A stretch of DNA of 64,000 nucleotides, taken from Pseudonocardia sp. TRM90224 (GTDB lineage: Bacteria; Actinomycetota; Actinomycetes; Mycobacteriales; Pseudonocardiaceae). The stretch spans positions 1 to 64,000 of the forward strand of contig NZ_JAJGSX010000018.1 of the NCBI RefSeq assembly GCF_021245725.1, in the 5' to 3' direction. Below the pieces are notes generated by a model that saw only the letters and a list, made by a program, of their open reading frames with translations, had not been told where the DNA came from and did no database searches. Below, in pieces: positions 52,224 to 60,226 of this stretch. Made by a program: the position numbers and the translations under genes. How positions within the stretch are numbered: position 1 is the stretch's first letter; every line of letters starts with the position of its first letter.

Positions 52224-53045
52224 TCACCCGATCCGGTGAGGGTGGGTGTAGACGTTCATCGAGCCGCCCCGGACGAACCCGGCGAGCGTCAGCCCGGACT
52301 CGTCGGCCAGCTCGGCCGCGAGCGACGACGGGGCGGAGACGGCCGCGAGCACCGGCGCACCCGCCATCACGGCCTTCTGCACCAGCTCGAACGACGCCCG
52401 TCCGGACACGACCAGCACGGTCTCCTTGGCCGGCACCCGCCCGTTCAGCAGCGCCCAGCCGAACACCTTGTCGACCGCGTTGTGCCGCCCGACGTCCTCC
52501 CGGACCACCAGCGGCTCACCGTCGGCGGTGAAGAGCCCCGCCGCGTGCAGCCCGCCGGTCCGGTCGAACACCTTCTGCTCGGCGCGCAGCCGATCGGGCA
52601 GCTCGGCGAGCAAGCTGGACGCAACCTTGAGCGGGTCGGCGGCCGGCGGGTGCTGCGTGCGCAACCGCACTGCGTCGAGCGACGCCTTGCCGCACACCCC
52701 GCAGGACGAGGTCGTGTAGAAGTTGCGCTCCACCCCGACCTGCGGTGGCGCGACACCGGGTGCGAGCTGCACGTCGAGCACGTTGTAGGTGTTGCGCCCG
52801 CTGTCGTCGACGGAGTCGCAGTAGCGGGCGCTCTGCACGTCGGCGATCCCGGAGACGACACCCTCGGTGAGCAGGAACCCGTGCGCCAGCTCGACGTCGT
52901 GGCCGGGCGTGCGCATGGTCACCGCGAGCGCGGTGCCGTCGACCCGCAGTTCGAGGGGCTCCTCGACGGCGAGCGTGTCGGGGCGGCTGGACGAGCCCGT
53001 AGGCCCGATCCGCAGCACCGGACGCCGTGCCGTCAGCCGCCCCAT
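52224..53045 (-). CDS. fdhD: formate dehydrogenase accessory sulfurtransferase FdhD
   Basis: This 273-residue protein has the FdhD signature: SSCGVCGK with the two reactive Cys (about 114-117), MRTPGHDVELAHGFLLTEG and EDVGRHNAVDKVFG. FdhD transfers sulfur to the molybdenum cofactor of FDH before insertion, and this operon encodes a Mo/W FDH. The ATG overlaps the delta-subunit stop (TGATG). Confidence 0.95.
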   Translation of the reverse strand: MGRLTARRPVLRIGPTGSSSRPDTLAVEEPLELRVDGTALAVTMRTPGHDVELAHGFLLTEGVVSGIADVQSARYCDSVDDSGRNTYNVLDVQLAPGVAPPQVGVERNFYTTSSCGVCGKASLDAVRLRTQHPPAADPLKVASSLLAELPDRLRAEQKVFDRTGGLHAAGLFTADGEPLVVREDVGRHNAVDKVFGWALLNGRVPAKETVLVVSGRASFELVQKAVMAGAPVLAAVSAPSSLAAELADESGLTLAGFVRGGSMNVYTHPHRIG

Positions 53046-53266
53046 CACGCACCTCGCAGGATCTCGACGGCTCGGACGGCGGCGGGCTCCAGCCCCTCGT
53101 CACCACGCTCCACGAAGGCGTACAGGTCGCGGCGCATCCGCGGGTCCCAGAACGCCCGCACGTGCCCGGCGATCTCCGACGCGGCCTCCTCGACCGGTCG
53201 GTGCGCGAACTGCACCGCGATGTCGTTCGCCAGCCGGACGAACGACGGAAGCGTCGTACTGCTCAT
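53045..53266 (-). CDS. fdsD: NAD-dependent formate dehydrogenase delta subunit
   Basis: This 73-residue protein matches the small FdsD family (FVRLANDIAVQF, ASEIAGHVRAFWDPRMRRDL). FdsD is needed for a mature soluble FDH. Its ATG overlaps the alpha-subunit stop. Confidence 0.9.
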   Translation of the reverse strand: MSSTTLPSFVRLANDIAVQFAHRPVEEAASEIAGHVRAFWDPRMRRDLYAFVERGDEGLEPAAVRAVEILRGA

Positions 53267-56076
53267 TGACCTGCCACCAACTCCCCACGCTCACTACGAG
53301 CGTCCGCCTTTGCCGTCGCGATCGCCACCTGTACGGCCGTGACCTTGTACTCCGGGCAGTTGGTCGCCCAGTCGGACTGGTCGGTCGTGACGACGTTCGC
53401 GCCGGTCACCGGGTGGTGGAAGGTGGTGTAGCAGACCCCCACGGGCATCCGGTCGGCGATCTGCGCCCGCAGCATGGTCTGCCCGACCCGGCTGGCGAGC
53501 GAGACCATGTCGCCGTCGTGGATGCCGCGCACTTCGGCGTCGTGCGGGTGCAGTTCGAGCACGTCCTCGGGGTGCCAGGCGACGTTCGCCGTGCGCCGGG
53601 TCTGGGCGCCGACGTTGTACTGCGACAGGATCCGGCCGGTGGTGAGGATCAGCGGGAACTTGCGGTTGCTGCGCTCGGCCGTCGGGACGTAGGTGGTCTC
53701 GACGAACCGGCCCTTGCCGCGCACGAACCCGTCCGCGTGCATGATCGGCGTGCCCTCGGGCGCCGCGGCGTTGCACGGCCACTGCACACTGCCCACCTCG
53801 TCCAAGTACCCGAACGAGACACCGGCGAACGTCGGCGTGGTCAGGGCGATCTCGTCCATGATCTGCGCGGCCGAGTCGTAGTGCATCGGGTAGCCCATCG
53901 CCTGGGCGATCTCGGCGACGATCTGCCACTCCTGCTTGCCGGTCTTGGGCGCCATCACCGGCCGCACGCGGTTGATCCGCCGCTCGGCGTTGGTGAACGT
54001 GCCGTCCTTCTCCAGGAACGACGTGCCGGGCAGCAGCACGTGCGCGAACTTCGCCGTCTCGTTGACGAAGAGGTCCTGCACGACCAGCAGGTCGAGGGCG
54101 GCGAGCGCCGCGTGCACGTGGCTGGTGTTGGGGTCGGACTGCGCGATGTCCTCACCCTGCACGAACAGCGCCCGGAAGGAGCCGTCGATCGCCGAATCGA
54201 ACATGTTCGGGATGCGCAAGCCGGGTTCGTCGTCGAGCGACACGCCCCACAGCTCGTTGTAGATGTCGCGGACAGACTCGTCGGAGACGTGCCGGTAGCC
54301 GGGCAGCTCGTGCGGGAACGACCCCATGTCGCAGGAGCCCTGCACGTTGTTCTGGCCGCGCAGCGGGTTGACGCCGACGCCGTCGCGCCCGATGTTGCCG
54401 GTGAGCATCGACAGGTTCGCCATGCCCATGACCATCGTCGAGCCCTGGCTGTGCTCGGTGACGCCGAGGCCGTAGTAGATCGCCCCGTTCGGCGCCGTCG
54501 CGTACAGCCGCGCCGCGGCGCGCAGGTCGGCCGCCGGCACGCCGGTGATCGACTCGACCGCCTCCGGGCTGTGCTCGGGGCGGGAGATGAACGCCTCCCA
54601 CTCCTCGAAGCCCTCGCAGCGCTCCTCGACGAACGCCCGGTCCGCCAGCCCTTCCGTGACGATCACGTGCGACATCGCGTTGACGACGGCAACGTTCGTG
54701 CTCGGCGCGAGCTGCAGGTGGAAATCGGCCTCGATGTGCGGGGAGCGGACGAGGTCGATGCGCCGCGGGTCGACGACGATCAGCTTGGCGCCCTGGCGCA
54801 GCCGCCGCTTCATCCGCGACGCGAACACCGGGTGGCCGTCGGTCGGGTTGGCGCCGATCACCATGATCACGTCGGCCTTCGCGACCGACTTGAAGTCCTG
54901 CGTGCCGGCCGACGTGCCGAACGTCTGCTTGAGCCCATAACCGGTCGGCGAGTGGCAGACCCGCGCGCAGGTGTCGACGTTGTTGTTGCCGAACGCCGCG
55001 CGCACCATCTTCTGGACGACGTAGACCTCTTCGTTCGTGCACCGCGACGAGGTGATCGCGCCGATCGAGCCGGTGCCGTGCTCGGCCTGGATCTCCAGCA
55101 GCCGCCGCGCGGTGAACCCGATCGCCTCCTCCCACGAGACCTGGCGCCACTCGTCGGCGATCGAGTCGCGGACCATCGGGCTCATCACGCGGTCGGGGTG
55201 CGAGGCGTAGCCGAACGCGAACCGGCCCTTGACGCACGAGTGGCCCTCGTTCGCGCCGCCGTCCTTGTACGGGACCATCCGGACCAGCTCGTCGCCGCGC
55301 ATCTCGGCCTTGAACGAGCAGCCGACACCGCAGTACGCGCAGGTGGTGATCACCGAGCGGGTCGGCATGCCGAGCTCGACGACCGACTTCTCCTGCAGCG
55401 TCGCGGTCGGGCAGGCCTGCACGCACGCGCCGCAGGAGACGCACTCCGAGGAGAGGAAGTCCGTACCGCCGGGCGAGACCTTTGAATCGAAGCCACGGCC
55501 CTCGATCGTCAGCGCGAGCGTGCCCTGCACCTCGTCACACGCCCGCACGCAGCGCGAACACGCGATGCACTTGGAGGGCTCGAAGTCGAAGTAGGGGTTG
55601 GACGTGTCCTTCAGCAGGTCCATGTGGTTCGCGCCGGCGTCGACGCCCGAGCCGTAGCGCACCTCGCGCAGCCCGGTCACGCCCGCCATGTCCTGCAGCT
55701 CGCAGTCGCCGTTGGCGGAGCAGGTGAGGCAGTCGAGCGGGTGGTCGGAGATGTAGAGCTCCATCACACCGCGGCGCAGCTTCGCGACCTTCTCGGTCTG
55801 CGTGCGCACCACCATCCCCGGCGCGACGGGGGTCGTGCAGGATGCCGGCGTGCCGCGCGCCCCGTCGATCTCGACGACGCACAGCCGGCACGACCCGAAG
55901 GCCTCCAGGCTGTCGGTGGCGCACAGCTTCGGGATGTCGACGCCGGCGTGCTTGGCGGCGCGCATCACGGACGTGCCGGGCGGGACGGCGACGGCCATCC
56001 CGTCGATCGTCACCTCGACGGTCGCTGCGCCTTCGCGCTGCGGCGTCCCGTAGTCGGGTTCCTTGAGCAGGCTCAT
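53263..56076 (-). CDS. fdsA: NAD-dependent formate dehydrogenase alpha (catalytic) subunit
   Basis: This 937-residue molybdopterin enzyme has an N-terminal NuoG-like ferredoxin region with a 2Fe-2S site (GSCRLCVVE), Cys-rich CSANGDCELQ and two 4Fe-4S motifs (CIACSRCVRAC, CVSCGACVQAC), then CAYCGVGCSF and the bis-MGD domains. The metal ligand is a Cys in RVCHSPTGYG, not selenocysteine. It oxidises formate to CO2. I start at the ATG overlapping the FdsB stop (ATGA). The longer frame upstream is a shadow of the beta gene. Confidence 0.95.
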   Translation of the reverse strand: MSLLKEPDYGTPQREGAATVEVTIDGMAVAVPPGTSVMRAAKHAGVDIPKLCATDSLEAFGSCRLCVVEIDGARGTPASCTTPVAPGMVVRTQTEKVAKLRRGVMELYISDHPLDCLTCSANGDCELQDMAGVTGLREVRYGSGVDAGANHMDLLKDTSNPYFDFEPSKCIACSRCVRACDEVQGTLALTIEGRGFDSKVSPGGTDFLSSECVSCGACVQACPTATLQEKSVVELGMPTRSVITTCAYCGVGCSFKAEMRGDELVRMVPYKDGGANEGHSCVKGRFAFGYASHPDRVMSPMVRDSIADEWRQVSWEEAIGFTARRLLEIQAEHGTGSIGAITSSRCTNEEVYVVQKMVRAAFGNNNVDTCARVCHSPTGYGLKQTFGTSAGTQDFKSVAKADVIMVIGANPTDGHPVFASRMKRRLRQGAKLIVVDPRRIDLVRSPHIEADFHLQLAPSTNVAVVNAMSHVIVTEGLADRAFVEERCEGFEEWEAFISRPEHSPEAVESITGVPAADLRAAARLYATAPNGAIYYGLGVTEHSQGSTMVMGMANLSMLTGNIGRDGVGVNPLRGQNNVQGSCDMGSFPHELPGYRHVSDESVRDIYNELWGVSLDDEPGLRIPNMFDSAIDGSFRALFVQGEDIAQSDPNTSHVHAALAALDLLVVQDLFVNETAKFAHVLLPGTSFLEKDGTFTNAERRINRVRPVMAPKTGKQEWQIVAEIAQAMGYPMHYDSAAQIMDEIALTTPTFAGVSFGYLDEVGSVQWPCNAAAPEGTPIMHADGFVRGKGRFVETTYVPTAERSNRKFPLILTTGRILSQYNVGAQTRRTANVAWHPEDVLELHPHDAEVRGIHDGDMVSLASRVGQTMLRAQIADRMPVGVCYTTFHHPVTGANVVTTDQSDWATNCPEYKVTAVQVAIATAKADARSERGELVAGQ

Positions 56077-57584
56077 TCCCCGAAGTCCTCTCCAAAATGC
56101 TTCACCGCACTGCGGACCGGCATCGGTGTCAGCCCGCCCATCGCGCACAGCGATCCGTCGGTCATCAGGTCGCACAGGTCGTCGAGCAGCACGAGGTTGA
56201 GCTTGCGGTCCTGCCCCGCCCTGATCCGGTCGATCGTCTCCACGCCGCGGACCGCCCCCACGCGGCACGGCGTGCACTTCCCGCACGACTCCTCGGCGCA
56301 GAACTCCATCGCGAACCGGGCCATCGCGCTCATGTCGACGGTGTCGTCGAAGACGACGATCCCGCCGTGCCCGAGCATCGCGCCCGCCGCGGCGAACGCC
56401 TCGTAGTCCATCGGCAGCTCGAACTGCGATGCCGGGAGGTAGGCCCCGAGCGGGCCGCCGACCTGCACCGCACGCACCGGCCGACCCGACGCGGCGCCAC
56501 CCCCGAAGTCGTCCACCAGCTCGCCGAGCGTGATCCCGAAGGCCGTCTCCAGGATGCCGCCGCGAGCGATGTTGCCGCCCAGCTGGAACACGCTCGTGCC
56601 GCGCGAGCGGCCGACGCCGAGCGCGGCGTACTCGGCCGCGCCCCTCGCCATGATCCACGGCACCGAGCCGAGCGAGAGCACGTTGTTGACCACGGTCGGC
56701 TTGCCGAACAGGCCCTCGAACGCGGGGATCGGCGGCTTGGCGCGGACCGTGCCGCGCTTGCCTTCGAGGCTCTCCAGCATGGAGGTCTCCTCGCCGCAGA
56801 TGTACGCGCCTGCGCCGACCCGGACCGTGATGTCGAAGGAGTAGCCGGACCCCAGGATGTTCTCGCCCAGCCACGCGTTGCCCCAGGCGAGCTCGAGCGC
56901 GGCCTCCAGCGTCGCGACGGCGTCGGGGTACTCCGAGCGCACGTAGATGTAGCCCTCGGTGGCCCCGACCGCGTACCCCGCGATGACCATGCCCTCGATC
57001 AGGGTGAACGGGTCGCCCTCCATGAGCATGCGGTCGGCGAAGGTGCCGCTGTCGCCCTCGTCGGCGTTGCAGCAGATGAACTTCTCGTCGGCGACCGCGC
57101 CCAGCACCGTCTTCCACTTGATGCCGGTGGGGAAGCCCGCGCCGCCGCGGCCGCGCAGGCCCGACGCGGTGACCTCCTCGACGACCTCGGCCGGCGTCCG
57201 GGTCAGCGCCGCGCGCAGCCCGGCCATGCCGCCGTGCAACTCGTAGTCGTCCACCGAGAGCGGGTCGATGATCCCGACGCGCTCGAAGGTGAGCCGCTGC
57301 TGGCGGCGCATCCACGGCAGCTCCTCGACGAGCCCGAGGCCCGCCGCGGTGCCGTCGAGCAGGCCCGCGGCGAGCAGCCCGTCGACCTCCTCCGGCGCGA
57401 CGGGGCCGTACCCGACCCGGCCGGCCGCGGTCTCGACCTCCACCAGCGGTTCGAGCCAGAGCATGCCGCGCGAGCCGGTCCGGACGATCTCGACGCCGGG
57501 CCCGGCGATCGCGGCGATCCGCTCGGCGACCTCGTCGGCCCCCACGGAGCGGGCCGCGGAGTCGCGCGGGACGTACACCTTCAT
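56073..57584 (-). CDS. fdsB: NAD-dependent formate dehydrogenase beta subunit (FMN, NAD site)
   Basis: This 503-residue NuoF-like protein has an N-terminal thioredoxin-like extension, then GRGGAGFPTG and GAGAYICGEETSMLESLEGKRG in outline for NADH/FMN, and ESCGKCTPCRVG for the 4Fe-4S cluster. It passes electrons from the alpha subunit to NAD. ATGA overlap with fdsG. Confidence 0.95.
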   Translation of the reverse strand: MKVYVPRDSAARSVGADEVAERIAAIAGPGVEIVRTGSRGMLWLEPLVEVETAAGRVGYGPVAPEEVDGLLAAGLLDGTAAGLGLVEELPWMRRQQRLTFERVGIIDPLSVDDYELHGGMAGLRAALTRTPAEVVEEVTASGLRGRGGAGFPTGIKWKTVLGAVADEKFICCNADEGDSGTFADRMLMEGDPFTLIEGMVIAGYAVGATEGYIYVRSEYPDAVATLEAALELAWGNAWLGENILGSGYSFDITVRVGAGAYICGEETSMLESLEGKRGTVRAKPPIPAFEGLFGKPTVVNNVLSLGSVPWIMARGAAEYAALGVGRSRGTSVFQLGGNIARGGILETAFGITLGELVDDFGGGAASGRPVRAVQVGGPLGAYLPASQFELPMDYEAFAAAGAMLGHGGIVVFDDTVDMSAMARFAMEFCAEESCGKCTPCRVGAVRGVETIDRIRAGQDRKLNLVLLDDLCDLMTDGSLCAMGGLTPMPVRSAVKHFGEDFGE

Positions 57585-58060
57585 CGGGCATCTCCCAGCA
57601 GCGCGTCGAATCGGGCGGGTGCGACCCGGCCGTGCAAGCGGTCGCCGACCTGCACCGCAGGCCCCAACGCGCAGTTGCCGAGGCAGAACACCTCGTCCAG
57701 GGTCACCGCGCCGTCGGCGGTGGTCTCCCCGAAGCCGACGCCGAGCGCGGCCTTCGCGTGCTCGACGAGCGCTTCCGCGCCGACCGACTGGCACGCCTCC
57801 GCGCGGCAGATCCGGACGGTGGTGCGGCCCGGCGGGGTGCTGCGGAAGTCGCGGTAGAACGTCACGACGCCGTGCACTTCGGCGATCGAGAGGTTGAGGG
57901 CGTCGGCGAGCACCGGGACGACCTCGGGGTCGACGTAGCCGAGCTCGGCCTGGATGTCGTGCAGGATCGGCAGCAGCGCACCGCGCTCGCCGTCGTGGGC
58001 CCGCGCTGCGGCGAGCGCACACTCCTTCGGCGAGCGCACGTGCGGCGAGACACTGGTCAT
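57581..58060 (-). CDS. fdsG: NAD-dependent formate dehydrogenase gamma subunit
   Basis: This 159-residue NuoE-like protein binds a 2Fe-2S cluster through CRAEACQSVG and CLGNCALGP. The start is the ATG at 58060, with only a weak ribosome site (GAAAG). It is the first FDH gene, 70 bases after the carbonic anhydrase gene. That gap contains TTGACC on the minus strand, a possible internal promoter. Confidence 0.93.
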   Translation of the reverse strand: MTSVSPHVRSPKECALAAARAHDGERGALLPILHDIQAELGYVDPEVVPVLADALNLSIAEVHGVVTFYRDFRSTPPGRTTVRICRAEACQSVGAEALVEHAKAALGVGFGETTADGAVTLDEVFCLGNCALGPAVQVGDRLHGRVAPARFDALLGDAR

Positions 58061-58130
58061 GCTGGCACTTTCGCAATCGAGGAACCGCAGGTCAAAGCAC
58101 GGTTTTGGATGGGGTGATAATCGCGGCCTA

Positions 58131-58637
58131 TCACGGCTGTGTGCTCTCCACCTCGGTGATCGTGAAGCTCCCCGCGTCGAGCACGAACCCGCGGACCACC
58201 GTGTCGGGCAGCAGGAACGGGTCGTGCCGCAGGCGGGCCATCCCGCGGCGGACGTCCACCACCGGGTCGGCGAAGGCGTGCGTGCGCCACTGCGGGCGCA
58301 TGCCGACCTCCGCGGCCAGCTCCTCGGTGAACTCGTCGTCGGTGAAGCTCGCCATGCCGCAGCCGAGGTGCTGCAGCAGCACGACGTTGCGGGTGCCCAA
58401 CTTGCGCTGGCTGATCGTCAGCGAGCGGACGACGTCGTCGGTGACGACCCCGCCCGCGTTGCGGACGACGTGCACCTCCCCGAGCTCGAGCCCGAAGAGC
58501 GTCAGCACGTCGATCCGGGTGTCCATGCAGGTCACCACGACCGAACGCAGGACCGGTACGGCGGGCAACCCCGGCGCCATCGCCGCGAGGCGATCACCGA
58601 TCGCGTCGTGGCGGCGCACCATGTCGTCGATGCTCAA
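58131..58637 (-). CDS. beta-class carbonic anhydrase
   Basis: This 168-residue enzyme has the zinc ligands CMDTR and HLGCG and the Asp-Arg dyad. I start at a TTG preceded by GAAGGA at seven bases; an ATG five codons later lacks a ribosome site. It interconverts CO2 and bicarbonate, and CO2 is released at both the decarboxylase and the formate dehydrogenase steps encoded here, so it likely handles that CO2. Its place inside the oxalate block supports this. Confidence 0.9.
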   Translation of the reverse strand: MSIDDMVRRHDAIGDRLAAMAPGLPAVPVLRSVVVTCMDTRIDVLTLFGLELGEVHVVRNAGGVVTDDVVRSLTISQRKLGTRNVVLLQHLGCGMASFTDDEFTEELAAEVGMRPQWRTHAFADPVVDVRRGMARLRHDPFLLPDTVVRGFVLDAGSFTITEVESTQP

Positions 58638-58659
58638 CGGCTGTCCTTCCCCTACAAAC

Positions 58660-58756
58660 GAGGACTGCGGAGGCGCGACCACACCGCGCCCCCGCAGTCC
58701 CTCGGACCCAAGGAACGCCCTGAGCAACTCCGACCTGCTGCGCGGGCCGGAGTTGC
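58660..58756. terminator. two stem-loops after the oxalate antiporter gene
   Basis: GAGGACTGCGG (58660-58670) pairs with CCGCAGTCCCTC with one bulge; GCAACTCCG (58724-58732) pairs with 58748-58756. They lie between the antiporter and the carbonic anhydrase and could stop or dampen read-through, giving separate expression of transport and FDH parts. Confidence 0.5.
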
Positions 58757-58771
58757 CCAGGACCCTCCTTG

Positions 58772-60151
58772 CTACGAGTCCGTGCCCTTGCCGATCGGCA
58801 CGGGGTCGCCCGTGCTGGTTGTCGACTTGGGACGACCCGGCTGGGTCAGGAACAGCGCCACGAACGCTGCGAAGAGCGAGATCGAGCCGGCGAGCGTGAA
58901 CGCACCCGCGTGGCCCCACGTGCCGACCACCACGGCGCCCATACCGGAGCCGGCGAGGCCGGACACCAGCTTGGAGCTGTAGACGAGGCCGTAGTTGGAG
59001 GCGTTGTTGTTCTCGCCGAAGTAGTCCGCCGTCATCGCCGCGAACATCGGGAAGATCGCGCCACCACCGAAGCCGGAGATGCTGGAGAAGATCAGGAAGA
59101 ACAGCAGGCTCTTCTCGTTCGCCGACCAGAGGATGCCGTACTGCGACAACCCCAGGACGATGCAGACGAAGATCAAGCACCGCTTGCGCCCGTACCTGTC
59201 GGACAGCCAGCCGATGACACCGCGCCCGGTGCCGTTGACGATGGCCTTGAGCGACATCGCCGTTGCGACGATCCCGCCCGCGAACCCGGCTTCCTGCCCG
59301 ATCTCCACCTGGAACGCGATGCCGAAGATGTTCACGCCGGAGGTGCAGAGCAGGCAGAACCACATGAGCGCGACACGGCCGGTCTGCCATGCCTCACGCG
59401 GGGTGTACTGCCGGACCGCGGGCGGGTTCATCTTGAGCGCGCGCTGGGCGCGCGGGTCGTTCGACGGAGCCAGCGGGTCGACGTCCGCGGGCCACCAGTT
59501 CTTCGGCGGGTCCTGGAAGAAGTAACCCGACACCGCAACCGTCGCAGCCAGGAACAGACCGACGGCGACCAGGACCCACTTGAAGTTCGTCAGGTCCATG
59601 TAGCCGGTGAAGAGGAACACGAACGGCACCGAACCGTAGGCGAAGCCGCCGTTGACGAACCCGGTCTTCCCGCCCTTCCGTTCCGGATACCACTTGCCGA
59701 CCATGTTCACGCAGGTTGCGTAGACCATGCCGGCACCCATACCGGAGAACGCGCCGAACCCGATGTACGCGACGACGACGTGCGGCGCGTACGCGAGCGA
59801 CAGGTACCCGATCAACGTGCCGACCGCACCGAGCATCATCGCCCAGCGAGCCGGCAGCTTGCCGCTCTCCCTCAGTTTCCCGGCCGGGAAGGCCACCGCG
59901 GCCTGGAAGAACACCCACACCCCGAGCATCCAGAAGATGTGCAGGCTGCTCCAGCTGTGCGCGATATGCAGCGTCTCCTCGGCCGAGGCGAACGCGTACT
60001 CGGCCGAACTGATGCCCATCATGCCGATCCACGGCAGGATGACCATCCACTTGCGCTTGCAACCCATGATGTCGATGTCGGTCTCGCCAAGCCGGTATAT
60101 CCGGCCGTTGGCGTCAACTACCTCGCGGTACGGCTGTGCTGTGGTGGTCAC
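58772..60151 (-). CDS. MFS oxalate/formate antiporter (OxlT family)
   Basis: This 459-residue transporter has about 12 membrane helices, with the MFS loop SDRYGRKR between the halves. It belongs to the OxlT family by its TM11 pattern NYGLVYSSKLVSG, where a Lys sits at what I believe is the oxalate-binding position. OxlT exchanges oxalate for formate and so moves net charge. GTG start with AGGAGA upstream. Confidence 0.85.
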   Translation of the reverse strand: MTTTAQPYREVVDANGRIYRLGETDIDIMGCKRKWMVILPWIGMMGISSAEYAFASAEETLHIAHSWSSLHIFWMLGVWVFFQAAVAFPAGKLRESGKLPARWAMMLGAVGTLIGYLSLAYAPHVVVAYIGFGAFSGMGAGMVYATCVNMVGKWYPERKGGKTGFVNGGFAYGSVPFVFLFTGYMDLTNFKWVLVAVGLFLAATVAVSGYFFQDPPKNWWPADVDPLAPSNDPRAQRALKMNPPAVRQYTPREAWQTGRVALMWFCLLCTSGVNIFGIAFQVEIGQEAGFAGGIVATAMSLKAIVNGTGRGVIGWLSDRYGRKRCLIFVCIVLGLSQYGILWSANEKSLLFFLIFSSISGFGGGAIFPMFAAMTADYFGENNNASNYGLVYSSKLVSGLAGSGMGAVVVGTWGHAGAFTLAGSISLFAAFVALFLTQPGRPKSTTSTGDPVPIGKGTDS

Positions 60152-60226
60152 GCTCGACGTCTCCTTTGACGGACAAGTGCGCGGGGAGTGCGGCCTCTTT
60201 CCTGCTGCAATACGTGCTGTGGTTCC

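Noticed and set aside
54900..55000. Selenocysteine in the formate dehydrogenase
   Set aside because: The active-site codon is a normal Cys codon in RVCHSPT and the frame has no internal TGA.
53263..57591. A single 1442-residue FDH alpha-beta fusion
   Set aside because: The upstream part of that frame is out of frame with FdsB and has no domains; the ATG at 56076 fits the FdsA N-terminus.
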